Positions 25,536 to 33,658 of a stretch of DNA of 64,000 nucleotides are shown piece after piece. A model generated the notes under the pieces. That model saw only the letters and a program-made list of their open reading frames with translations, was not told the origin of the DNA and ran no database searches. The stretch spans positions 1,116,001 through 1,180,000 of the forward strand of contig NZ_JBNAGA010000001.1 in the NCBI RefSeq assembly GCF_049800955.1, read 5' to 3'. Source of the DNA: JAKVBH01 sp049800955. Lineage in GTDB: Bacteria > Pseudomonadota > Alphaproteobacteria > Rhodobacterales > Rhodobacteraceae. The position numbers and the translations under genes were made by a program. Position 1 is the stretch's first letter. Each line of letters starts with the position of its first letter.

Positions 25536-26119
25536 ACGGACCACCTGCACATAAAGGAATCCTGCGCAATCACGACAAGCACAAGCATGGAAAACAGCCA
25601 GAACGCCGGGCCAAACCAGATATCGGCCAGATCGGCCACTTTGATCAGCGCAACCGCACAGCCCAGCACAAAGATCTCCACCATGGACCAGGGCCGCAAC
25701 GCCTCGGCCCAGCCGAAGATACGTTTTGCCCCCGGCGGGATCGGGCGTTCGAGCACAAGCGGCGTCAGCACATAGATCAGCCCCAGTGCACGGGCGACGG
25801 GGATCACGATGATCAACGCAATCATGGCCAATACCAGCGGCTCATAGATGCCGCCGTCGAAGGCAAAGGCTGTTCCCAAAATGGAGATCGAATTGGTCAT
25901 CCCGCCCGCTTTGATGGCGAGAAACGGCATGAACATCGCCGCTGTCACGAGAATGCAGACAGCACATGCCAAAGCGATGATCTGGGTGCCTGCCTTTCGC
26001 TTAGGCGTGATCAGGACTGTATGACAGCGCGCGCAGATCGCTTGCTCATCGTGTTTCGGGCGCACCAATTCATAGGCCGCATCGCAGGTCGGACAGACGA
26101 TGTAGCGATCCGGGGGCAA
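25502..26119 (-). CDS. pqiA1: PqiA-domain membrane protein (first half)
   Basis: A 205-residue inner-membrane protein with a CPTC/CARC zinc-ribbon N terminus (YIVCPTCDAAYELV, QAICARCHTVLI) and four helices. The motif RPWSMVEIFVLGCAVALIKVADL is typical of PqiA. It is the first gene of the pqiAABC-like operon. The start is unclear: no in-frame ATG or GTG precedes the zinc ribbon. TTG at 26119 has no ribosome site. CTG at 26146 lies 6 bases after AAAGGAG and would add nine residues. Either is compatible with the family. Confidence 0.85.
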   Translation of the reverse strand: MPPDRYIVCPTCDAAYELVRPKHDEQAICARCHTVLITPKRKAGTQIIALACAVCILVTAAMFMPFLAIKAGGMTNSISILGTAFAFDGGIYEPLVLAMIALIIVIPVARALGLIYVLTPLVLERPIPPGAKRIFGWAEALRPWSMVEIFVLGCAVALIKVADLADIWFGPAFWLFSMLVLVVIAQDSFMCRWSVWNALIHPRKP

Positions 26120-26334
26120 ATCTGGCCGTGTGAGGAGGGGTGGCAGGGTCAGCTCCTTTGCAGAGCAATTGGCAGCAATATCGTGAAATTACGCCATGGG
26201 ACAGGCAGGCACAAGCCAAGACCGCGCCAACAAGCTGCGGCCTGCGTCAATTTGAGTATTTCACTCAGGATTGATTTTTCTGCCCGCATACCACACAATT
26301 TGAAGGGCCCGGTGATGGTCAGGAGAGCAGGTTG

Positions 26335-26592
26335 ATGGCGAAGGTCCCAAGCCCGTGTATTGATGTATGCAAGTTCAAGCGTGCAGGCCATTGCATCGGG
26401 TGCTCCATGACCAAAGCCCAAAAAAGCCTCTTCAAGGAGCTCAAGAAGGACAAGCACAGATTGGCCTTTATTGAGATGCTGCGCACCCAGCAGGACAGCC
26501 TCGGGAAATACAAGCACTGGGCGCCAGCCTATGACAGCAAGCTCAAGAAAAAGAAGATCAAGCTGACGTGGGACGACAAAAAGGTCGCGTAA
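26335..26592 (+). CDS. DUF1289-domain protein
   Basis: An 85-residue basic protein. The first half is a DUF1289 motif with four cysteines: VPSPCIDVCKFKRAGHCIGC, followed by SMTKAQK. The family usually has PSPCIxVCxxD...CxGCxRT and is thought to bind a metal or Fe-S cluster; the function is unknown. The C-terminal half is Lys-rich (KLKKKKIKLTWDDKK), which suggests nucleic-acid or acidic-partner binding. The ATG at 26335 has AGGAG 9 bases upstream; a TTG three bases earlier is less likely. It is transcribed away from the pqi operon. Confidence 0.82.
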   Translation: MAKVPSPCIDVCKFKRAGHCIGCSMTKAQKSLFKELKKDKHRLAFIEMLRTQQDSLGKYKHWAPAYDSKLKKKKIKLTWDDKKVA

Positions 26593-26688
26593 CCGCGCGC
26601 ACCGAGACCGCCAGTGCTTGAGGCCCGGTTGGCCTTTGGAAATCTGAGTTTCAGCCTGCCCCTTGCAGGTGTTGCACAGGGCTCTGCC

Positions 26689-26703
26689 TTAACCTTTCAT
26701 TAA
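26689..26703 (+). promoter_or_regulatory. CtrA-type box upstream of the photoreceptor operon
   Basis: TTAACCTTTCATTAA is a full TTAA-N7-TTAA site, 66 bases before the response regulator start. A further GTTAAC half-site-like stretch lies at 26720-26725. The same spacing is found before cckA in this window. Control by CtrA is inferred. Confidence 0.6.
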
Positions 26704-26769
26704 TCCCTTTTGGGGCATGGTTAACGAAGGGGTAAGCGAACAACAGAAGTTCTTTCGGAAAAGGGGCAC

Positions 26770-27276
26770 ATGGTGCTTACCCGTTTTTTCGAACGCGTCA
26801 GAGCGTTCGTCCTCTCGCCTGACCGGTCAGGGCAGGGAGCCACGGTCTCGCTTCAGCCAAGCGGTGATTGTTCCCTCGGAGCCTGCGCGATCAAGCCCCT
26901 CAAGATCCTGTTGCTGGAAGACGACCCGGGCAATGTCTTTGTCTTTCAGGCTTATCTGAAGGAAATGGGCTGCCCGCCCTGTGATCATGCAGCAACCCTG
27001 AAGGATGCGCGGGCGTTTCAGACGGACATCGAGAATGGCGCATATGACCTTGTCGTCTTTGATATCATGCTGCCGGATGGAGAGAGCTTCGCGCTTGCAG
27101 GTGAGGTCAGTCAAAAGACGTCCACCCCTGTTCTCGCTTACACCGGGCGAACGGATTCATTGGATGTGGTGGCCATGGCGCAAGCCGGTTTCCGCGCCGT
27201 ACTAACCAAGCCATTGGACTATAGGGAATTTCAGGACGGATTAGCCGCTGTCCTTCATACCGAGCGGAGGGAATGA
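26770..27276 (+). CDS. Single-domain response regulator
   Basis: A 168-residue protein with a 43-residue N-terminal extension and one receiver domain, no output domain. Key residues are the acidic pair D51-D52 (LLLEDDPGN), the phospho-acceptor D98 (VVFDIMLPDGE), T125 (AYTGRTD) and K147 (VLTKPLD). The stop overlaps the start of the phytochrome-like kinase gene as ATGA, so it is very likely the partner of that kinase. With no output domain it may pass phosphate on or act by binding a protein. The start lies 3-4 bases after AAGGGG, a tight spacing. Confidence 0.88.
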   Translation: MVLTRFFERVRAFVLSPDRSGQGATVSLQPSGDCSLGACAIKPLKILLLEDDPGNVFVFQAYLKEMGCPPCDHAATLKDARAFQTDIENGAYDLVVFDIMLPDGESFALAGEVSQKTSTPVLAYTGRTDSLDVVAMAQAGFRAVLTKPLDYREFQDGLAAVLHTERRE

Positions 27277-29879
27277 TGCGCTCACAATTGGATTACATAA
27301 CTCGCAACGATGCGTGCGAGACAGAAGAATTGCGCGCAACAGGATACGTACAGGCAGGGACAAGTGCCTTTACGCTGGGTGCCAACGGATCACTATCGCG
27401 CACCGCAGACCTTGGCCATTATTCAGCAGATGATCTGCGGGAACTGGCCATCGCACCCGCGATTGACCACATCGGGCGCTACCATGACATTGTCTCAGGC
27501 GCAGACCGCCATGATTGGGTGCGTCACTCGCGGGACGGATCAACTGTTCTCGAGCGCCCGTCCGCAGGCGGGAAAAACTGGGCCTTGCCGCATGTGGATT
27601 GGCAGGCGTTGCAGAGCTCGAGCCGGGGCAATCTTTGGAAATTATGCGCCTATCTCTGTGCGGATGCACACCGTGTGCTGGGCTCCCAACGCGCCATGGT
27701 ATACCGGTTCGACAGCGATTGGAGCGGTGAGATCATTGCAGAACGGCACGCGCCGCATCTCGAGCCTTTCCTCGGCCGCCACTTTCCTCCGACCGACATG
27801 CCTGCGCAGGTCCGACAGCTCTTCGTAGAGACCTGGTCGCGTCAGATATTTGCGCCGCAGATGGGGGCCGTGCCGCTTACGCCTGTGTCGGATGATGCCG
27901 CGCAAGTTGATCTGACCCATGCGCTTGGCCGCTACGTCTCGCCGTTTCATGTGCAATTTCTCGAAGGCATGGGCGCGGGCGGTTCTGCCTCCTGCGCGCT
28001 CATGTTCGAAGGCAGACTCTGGGGGATGCTTTTGCTGCATTTCGAGCAGGCAAGGGCGTTGAATGTCCCTGAATTTGCCTTTTTGCAAAACGTGTCGGAG
28101 GGATTTGCCACAGCGCTGGAGCGGACCCGGCAAGCCGATCAACAGCTGTGTCGTGGACGGTTGCGCCGGTTGACCCGGGATTTTCAGAACACGGCCAAGG
28201 AGACGGACAATTTCGTGTCTGCGTTGATGACGTCCCGGACCTCATTTCAGCGGATTTTGGGCGCTGTGGGCGCAACACTCGTGTGCGGTGACAGCTATTG
28301 CCACACGGGGGATGTGCCGGATCAGGCAGTCATTCTGGGGCTGATAGATACGCTTGGCGCACCACTATGCCCTTTTGAAACAACGACGCTGGACAGGCTT
28401 GATGCGGTCCTCCCGCATACAGAGCGCCGGGACATCGCCGGCGCCAGCGTCACCAAGCTGAGCGCCGACCCAGAGGCATTTCTGCTCACCTATCGGCCCC
28501 TTCATGCGCACGCGCTGACGTGGGGAGACAAACCTCAGGCGATCACTCAAAATGGGCCCGATCAAAGGCGCGCTTTCAGCCCAAATCCTCAGATCTGGGT
28601 CGAGCGCATTGCCGACCGTTGCGCGCCCTGGTCTGAACAGACCGAAGAAATCCTCGCGGTTTGTCTCTCGGTTCTCTCGGATGGTTTTGGTTTGGACTCA
28701 CAGGATCTTGGAGCGTTCGTTCAGGCCCATATGATGGATCTGATGGCGCAGCCTGATCGTCTGCGCCGCCACGTTCAGTCGCTGTGCCAGAGCAATAAGT
28801 CCGCAATGGCCATTGCCTTGGAGCTCGAGAAATCAGGCCAGTGCGAGGTGCTGGAGGTGAACCCTGCCATGACCGAGGCCTTCGCGCTTACGTCCGAGAT
28901 GACGCGCGGCCTGAGCCTTGATCACATGGGGCAAGCGCTTGGCTTAGAGCCACGGGTTCTGGAAGCCGATGCGGCACAAGTAACGCTCTCGACGGACAAC
29001 AAGGGCGCAAGGGACTTTGTCCTGCAATCCGCCCGTGTGATCGAAATGGGGCGGGAGAACGAACCTGATGAGACGATCCGCTTGGACCTGGTCACATTGC
29101 GCGACGTGACGGAGGAGCGCCACATCGCTGGCGCTCTGGTTAAGGCCCAGCATGCCCCGGATGCCGACACTATGCACCCACAGGATCGCTATTCGCGACT
29201 GGCCCATGATCTGCGCTCGCCCTTCAACGCGCTCCTCGGTCTGTCCGCGCTCCTGGGCCAGGACGAGGCCATGCTGGAGGGGACGGCCGCCTCGGATCAC
29301 GTGTTCATGCAGGAGGCGTCAGCGGACATGACCCACCTTGTCCAAATGACGTTGAACAACGCGGTGCATCCCTCTGTTTTGGGGGAAGAAACACTGGAGG
29401 CACTCAAGATAAGGGATATGTTGGCCGAATGCGCGCAAGCGCTGGAAGCCCAGATGCAGATGCGTGACATCACCTTCGAGATCGCGGAGCGCACGCAGGC
29501 GCATGTACTTGCGGACGCGCGCGCGCTGCGTGAGGTTGTCTTGACCCTGCTGCGCAACGCCATTTCCCGGAACGTACCAAACGGTCATATCCTTGCCTCG
29601 ATCACCGAGGAACAGACCCATGTCTGCGTGCGCATAACGGATACCGGCCAAGGCATGACCCGCGCCGAATTGGCGGATTTGTCGCCTACAACCCTGCCGT
29701 TTGCCGATGCCGAGGGGGCTGGAATGTGTCTCTCGATTGCGCAAAACCTTGTCACCCTGATGGGCGGCAGCATCACCTTGTCATCGCAGCAGGGCATGGG
29801 AACCACCGTAAAGATGCTTCTGCAAAAGGCGGACAGGGATGCGTTGGATTGGATGTTGGATCGCGTGAGGGCGGGTTGA
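27273..29879 (+). CDS. Bacteriophytochrome-like light-sensing histidine kinase
   Basis: An 868-residue kinase with the phytochrome order PAS (about 10-115), GAF (130-300), PHY (310-500), a further PAS-like region (520-625), HisKA (H645 in LAHDLRSPFNALLG) and HATPase (RITDTGQGM, ending GMGTTVKMLL). Bilin-binding marks are kept: Cys15 in NDACETEELR at the biliverdin position, HFPPTDMP with D175 (PASDIP in standard phytochromes) and H226 in RYVSPFHVQFLEGMG. The usual CHH further on is LHF. The kinase G-box is weak (DAEGAGMCLS), so kinase strength is uncertain. The Cys15 and GAF histidine favour a true biliverdin photoreceptor. No haem oxygenase gene is visible nearby. Confidence 0.87.
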   Translation: MMRSQLDYITRNDACETEELRATGYVQAGTSAFTLGANGSLSRTADLGHYSADDLRELAIAPAIDHIGRYHDIVSGADRHDWVRHSRDGSTVLERPSAGGKNWALPHVDWQALQSSSRGNLWKLCAYLCADAHRVLGSQRAMVYRFDSDWSGEIIAERHAPHLEPFLGRHFPPTDMPAQVRQLFVETWSRQIFAPQMGAVPLTPVSDDAAQVDLTHALGRYVSPFHVQFLEGMGAGGSASCALMFEGRLWGMLLLHFEQARALNVPEFAFLQNVSEGFATALERTRQADQQLCRGRLRRLTRDFQNTAKETDNFVSALMTSRTSFQRILGAVGATLVCGDSYCHTGDVPDQAVILGLIDTLGAPLCPFETTTLDRLDAVLPHTERRDIAGASVTKLSADPEAFLLTYRPLHAHALTWGDKPQAITQNGPDQRRAFSPNPQIWVERIADRCAPWSEQTEEILAVCLSVLSDGFGLDSQDLGAFVQAHMMDLMAQPDRLRRHVQSLCQSNKSAMAIALELEKSGQCEVLEVNPAMTEAFALTSEMTRGLSLDHMGQALGLEPRVLEADAAQVTLSTDNKGARDFVLQSARVIEMGRENEPDETIRLDLVTLRDVTEERHIAGALVKAQHAPDADTMHPQDRYSRLAHDLRSPFNALLGLSALLGQDEAMLEGTAASDHVFMQEASADMTHLVQMTLNNAVHPSVLGEETLEALKIRDMLAECAQALEAQMQMRDITFEIAERTQAHVLADARALREVVLTLLRNAISRNVPNGHILASITEEQTHVCVRITDTGQGMTRAELADLSPTTLPFADAEGAGMCLSIAQNLVTLMGGSITLSSQQGMGTTVKMLLQKADRDALDWMLDRVRAG

Positions 29880-30300
29880 TGGTGGGCCGGTCCGAAGACC
29901 ACATCCTGCGGAAATCCGCAACCGCACAGGTGCATCGTTTGATGATGACGAGATCAGCCAGCCGAATATCGCGCGCCGCGCGGATCTGGAGGATCGGAGG
30001 GGCGTTGCACTCCAGCACTTCTCCCATGATCCAGAGCGCGCGGCGCGGGGCCTGGGCTGACCGCCAATCTGGGCGTCGATTATGCTCTGGCAGGCTCGCA
30101 GATTGATGCGCGGCATTTACATCGCGCGTCGGGATCTTGCTCGCGCGCAAGAACGCCATGGCTGCGTTTGATCTATTCGCAAGGGGGCTCTCCATCGAGA
30201 CGTCGCATACGCGAGATCTTGTCAGACGCGCATGAGCCTCGCGCAAAATACGCATGGACCAGCCCGTGGCCTTGGGTGCGATTAACACTATCTGTCGGCC
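29880..30300. other. 421-bp gap, possible decayed coding sequence on the minus strand
   Basis: No intact gene is supported. On the minus strand a frame stays open across the gap and into the kinase gene. In its middle it reads ALWIMGEVLECNAPPILQIR and then LADLVIIKR, which has the look of decayed protein, but stops and frame changes break up its flanks and I cannot name a family. The last bases should carry the promoter of the hydrolase-MoxR operon. Confidence 0.3.
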
Positions 30301-31851
30301 ATGACGGATGGATATACATATCAGCACGGGGCGCAGCAGGGGCGCCCGCGCCGCGCGATCTCTTGGCGCCGCTGGGTGCCCCTTGCTTTGGGGCTCGTTT
30401 TGGCAGCCGTGGCCTTGGCCAGTATTCTGGGACTGGAGCGGCGCTTTGACGGTCTGGATGTGCGCGCCGCCGATGTCGGTTCGACCCCTGTGACGCTCTA
30501 CAGCCTGCCCGCCGCAGAGCCGCAGCCCCTAGTCGTTGTTGCGCATGGGTTCGGTGGCTCACGCCAGATGATGGATCAAATCTCGGTCACGCTGGCCCGC
30601 GCCGGTTTTGCCGTTGCCGCGTTTGACTTCCCGGGTCATGGGCGCAACCCGCAGCCATTGTCTCGTGACGTGACATCGCTGGACGGGACCACCGCGCAGC
30701 TTGTGGCGGTGACGCAAGAGGTCGCCCGCGCGATGTCTGCGCGAGACGATATTGCAGGCCCGATCTCCTTCGTGGGTCATTCCATGGCGACAGATGTGAT
30801 TATCCGCGCCGCTGAAGAGACGCCGGACCTTGGCGCTCTTGTAGCAATTTCCATGTATTCCGAGGCTGTCACACCCCAGTTCCCACAGGATCTGCTCATC
30901 GTTTCGGGCGCGTCAGAGGGCCATTTGCGTGCCGTCGCGCTGGAGGCCGTCCGGATGTTGCAGGCAGAGGCGCAAGAAGGCGACCTTGTTCGGCAAGGTG
31001 ATACGTCGCGTCAAGCGATTGCAGCTCCGTTCGTGGGCCATGTCGGGGTGCTTTACAGCGAGACAACACTTGATGCGGCCGCAGACTGGCTCTCACGGGC
31101 CGTTGGCGAACGATGGCGCGTTGAAAGTGATACAAGTGGCATCACGGCAGGCCTTCTGCTCCTCGCGCTGACGGGCCTCGCTTGGCCCATGTCGCGGCTT
31201 CTACCCGCCCGCCCGCAGGCAGCTTCGAACGATCTTCCGCGCCGACAGTTCTGGATGGCTGTGGGCCTGCCTGTTTTGCCCGCAGTGGGCGTCACATTGC
31301 TGATCCCGGCGACTGTGGGTCCTGCGGCGGGCTTTGCCACGCTTGCGGGGTTTTTCGGCATTTGGGGCGGCGTTCAGCTAATCCTGCTGCGCCGTTTCGG
31401 GCAGGCTTTTCCGCGCGTCGATGCGTGGGCGAGCGCGGCGCTGCTGGTCTGGGGCCTCGCGGTGTTCGCCTTGGCGCTGGATCGCTACGGGGCTGCCTTT
31501 CTGCCCTCGGGCCCACGTGTGCCTGTTATGGCCTTGCTTGCCCTGGGCACCGTGCCGCTCATGCTGGCTGATGCCATGCTGCTTGGAAGCGCATCGCTTT
31601 GGCGGCGTCTCGTGGCGCGATTTGCGATCCTCTTGGCGCTATCTGCGGCCATGGCGCTGAATGCACAGGATCTGGCTCTGACCTTTACGGTCTTGCCGGT
31701 CTTTGTGCTCTTCGTGTTGGTCTACGGCAGCTTCGCGCGCTGGATTTCGGAGCGACGCGGGGCCGGGTCCGCGGCATTGGCGCAGGGGGTTTGCCTGGCC
31801 TGGGCGCTGGCCGCCTCCACGCCGCTCTTCTCGACGCAGCTTCTCCCATGA
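30301..31851 (+). CDS. Membrane-anchored alpha/beta hydrolase with polytopic C-terminal domain
   Basis: A 516-residue protein. One helix (about 25-45) is followed by an alpha/beta hydrolase domain (about 60-270) with the oxyanion loop VVVAHGFGGSRQMMD and the nucleophile elbow VGHSMATDV. The last 240 residues contain five or six membrane helices. The hydrolase is probably on the periplasmic side, inferred from the first helix. Its substrate is unknown; peptidase, lipase or esterase are all possible. It is the first gene of a four-gene operon and overlaps the next by ATGA. The ribosome site is weak. Confidence 0.72.
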   Translation: MTDGYTYQHGAQQGRPRRAISWRRWVPLALGLVLAAVALASILGLERRFDGLDVRAADVGSTPVTLYSLPAAEPQPLVVVAHGFGGSRQMMDQISVTLARAGFAVAAFDFPGHGRNPQPLSRDVTSLDGTTAQLVAVTQEVARAMSARDDIAGPISFVGHSMATDVIIRAAEETPDLGALVAISMYSEAVTPQFPQDLLIVSGASEGHLRAVALEAVRMLQAEAQEGDLVRQGDTSRQAIAAPFVGHVGVLYSETTLDAAADWLSRAVGERWRVESDTSGITAGLLLLALTGLAWPMSRLLPARPQAASNDLPRRQFWMAVGLPVLPAVGVTLLIPATVGPAAGFATLAGFFGIWGGVQLILLRRFGQAFPRVDAWASAALLVWGLAVFALALDRYGAAFLPSGPRVPVMALLALGTVPLMLADAMLLGSASLWRRLVARFAILLALSAAMALNAQDLALTFTVLPVFVLFVLVYGSFARWISERRGAGSAALAQGVCLAWALAASTPLFSTQLLP

Positions 31852-32555
31852 GCCTTCTCGTTCTGACGCAGGACACTGTCTGGAACCCCGGCGCTTTGGA
31901 GACGGGCCATGTGCCGCGCAAGGTGATCAATCGCATCTCTATCCTGCCGCGCAGGGAGGCCGGTGCAAAGCTCGTGGCCCGCGTGATTTTCGAAAGCCAG
32001 ATCCTGCGCTACATGGTGGCGCTAACGCCTTTTATCATTGCGATGTTTGTCTGGCCGGATCTTGCCCTGCCGATCTCGCAGGCCCCCATCGCGATGATTG
32101 TGGCGATTGCCTTCGTCGAGATGAAAGTGCTGCGTATCAAGCCCGAGAAACGAGATGCGCTGATCGCGGAACACGAGGCCGCCCAGGCGCTTGATGCCTT
32201 GACCTTTCGGGCCCGCAATATCCTGAGCCGGATTGCCGCGCGCCATGAGGATCTGGAGGGCGAGATTCTGTTGGTTGTTGAGCAATCGGAACTGGCCAAT
32301 ATCGCGCCGCTGACGCTTGTATCGGTGCAAACCGCCATTGGCAGACCCAGACTGCTCGCGCTGGATGCAGAGGATCGTGCGCTTGTCCGGGACGCGCTCT
32401 TTGATGACAGCTTTACCGAGACGCAGTTGCAGCTTGCCAATTTGCGGGAGGACAGTTTCGTGCGCACGACAACGTTTGACACGCGCGGTGTCTCGGGCCA
32501 CGCGCGGCTTGCGGCGCGCTTGAGGCAACGGCAGGAGGCGCAGGCGCTGGCATGA
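31848..32555 (+). CDS. Unknown protein with two membrane helices
   Basis: A 235-residue protein I do not recognise. Residues 1-50 are polar and cytoplasm-like, helices lie at about 54-70 and 78-94, and the remaining 140 residues are a charged soluble domain (EKRDALIAEHEAAQALDALTF, LLVVEQSELANIAPLTLVSV). The sequence around LDAEDRALVRDALFDDSFTE may be a helical bundle. The start at 31848 is fixed by the ATGA overlap with the hydrolase gene; the frame runs open much further upstream, but that is antisense-like shadow. The place in the operon suggests a membrane adaptor for the ATPase. Confidence 0.65.
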   Translation: MSLLVLTQDTVWNPGALETGHVPRKVINRISILPRREAGAKLVARVIFESQILRYMVALTPFIIAMFVWPDLALPISQAPIAMIVAIAFVEMKVLRIKPEKRDALIAEHEAAQALDALTFRARNILSRIAARHEDLEGEILLVVEQSELANIAPLTLVSVQTAIGRPRLLALDAEDRALVRDALFDDSFTETQLQLANLREDSFVRTTTFDTRGVSGHARLAARLRQRQEAQALA

Positions 32556-33658
32556 GCATCAATGCACAATCCGTCTCTGCCGGTGAGGCGCTGGACGTGC
32601 TGCGCGCAGGGTGGGCAGCACAGGCCGCAGGCACCATGACCGTGTCATGGATGCTGCATGGGCGCCCCGGTGTGGGCAAAACAGAACTTGTGCGCAGCCT
32701 TTCCGAGGAGATCGGCGCGCAACTCTTCGACATTCGCCTGACAACCATCGAGCCGCAGGATCTGCGCGGCCTGCCGTATTACGATCATGAGACCAAACAG
32801 ACCGTCTGGTACCGGCCAGAAGACTTACCCGATGATCCCACGCGCCCGGCGGTGCTGTTTCTCGATGAGCTCACCGCCGCATCGCCCTATCTGCAGCCCA
32901 CGGTCTACGGGCTCTTGCAGGAGCGTCGCGTGGGCCGTCATCTGCTGCCCGCCAATGTGTTGATAATTGCTGCGGGCAATACCGTCGAGGATGGTGCCGT
33001 GGCCTATGAGATGGGCACGGCGCTCTCTGACCGCTTGGTGCATTTGCAGGTTGAGGCCAATGCGCGCGATTGGCTGGAGCATTATGCCGTCGACCGTAGT
33101 CTGCATCCGGCGGTGACAGCGTTTCTGCGCGCGCGGCCTGATCTGCTGGATACAACGGAAGATGCGCTGCGGCGCGGAGAGATGATTGCCTGTACGCCGC
33201 GCTCCTGGGAACGGGTGAGCCAGATCATGGGGGCTGTAACCGATAAGCGCCACCGCAGCACCATGATCTCAGGCACCATCGGCGTGGCCGCCGCCGTCGA
33301 GTTTGCCCGCGTGGCCGATGAGGTGGACGCGCTGGTCACGGTCTCAGAGCTTCTTGCGGCCCATGCGCGCGAGCGCCGTGCCCTGATGCCGCGCAGTGTC
33401 AATGGATTGGTGGGCCTGATCTACGCGCTCGTGGCGCAGGTCGATGCCGAGACCATGCCGGGCACAATCGACATCATGGCAGATATTCGAAAGCTCGATG
33501 CGGGCGCAGGGACCAGCCTGCCGCTCTCCGAATTGTGCAGCTTTGGCTTTGAGCTGTTGATCCGCAAAGCGCTGGCCGAGGGGCTTGAGGACGCCTTTGG
33601 CAGCTCGAAGGCCTATGCGGATTACGCAAGTGAGCGTGAAGCCGAAGGCCTCGCGTGA
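32552..33658 (+). CDS. MoxR-type AAA+ ATPase
   Basis: A 368-residue AAA+ protein. Walker A is GRPGVGKTELV (about 33-43) and Walker B is AVLFLDELTAA. Sensor 1 lies in VLIIAAGNTVEDGA, and RERRALMPRSVNGLVGLIYA closes the lid. MoxR ATPases act with VWA proteins as chaperones that help insert cofactors or assemble complexes. The partner here is the next gene, joined by a GTGA overlap. The central stretch IEPQDLRGLPYYDHETKQTV, after the first strands, is typical of the group that has DUF2201-type partners. Confidence 0.85.
   Translation: MSINAQSVSAGEALDVLRAGWAAQAAGTMTVSWMLHGRPGVGKTELVRSLSEEIGAQLFDIRLTTIEPQDLRGLPYYDHETKQTVWYRPEDLPDDPTRPAVLFLDELTAASPYLQPTVYGLLQERRVGRHLLPANVLIIAAGNTVEDGAVAYEMGTALSDRLVHLQVEANARDWLEHYAVDRSLHPAVTAFLRARPDLLDTTEDALRRGEMIACTPRSWERVSQIMGAVTDKRHRSTMISGTIGVAAAVEFARVADEVDALVTVSELLAAHARERRALMPRSVNGLVGLIYALVAQVDAETMPGTIDIMADIRKLDAGAGTSLPLSELCSFGFELLIRKALAEGLEDAFGSSKAYADYASEREAEGLA

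Noticed and set aside
30168..30449. Small plus-strand open frame before the hydrolase gene
   Set aside because: It overlaps the hydrolase start in another frame and has biased, Arg/Gly/Ala-rich content.
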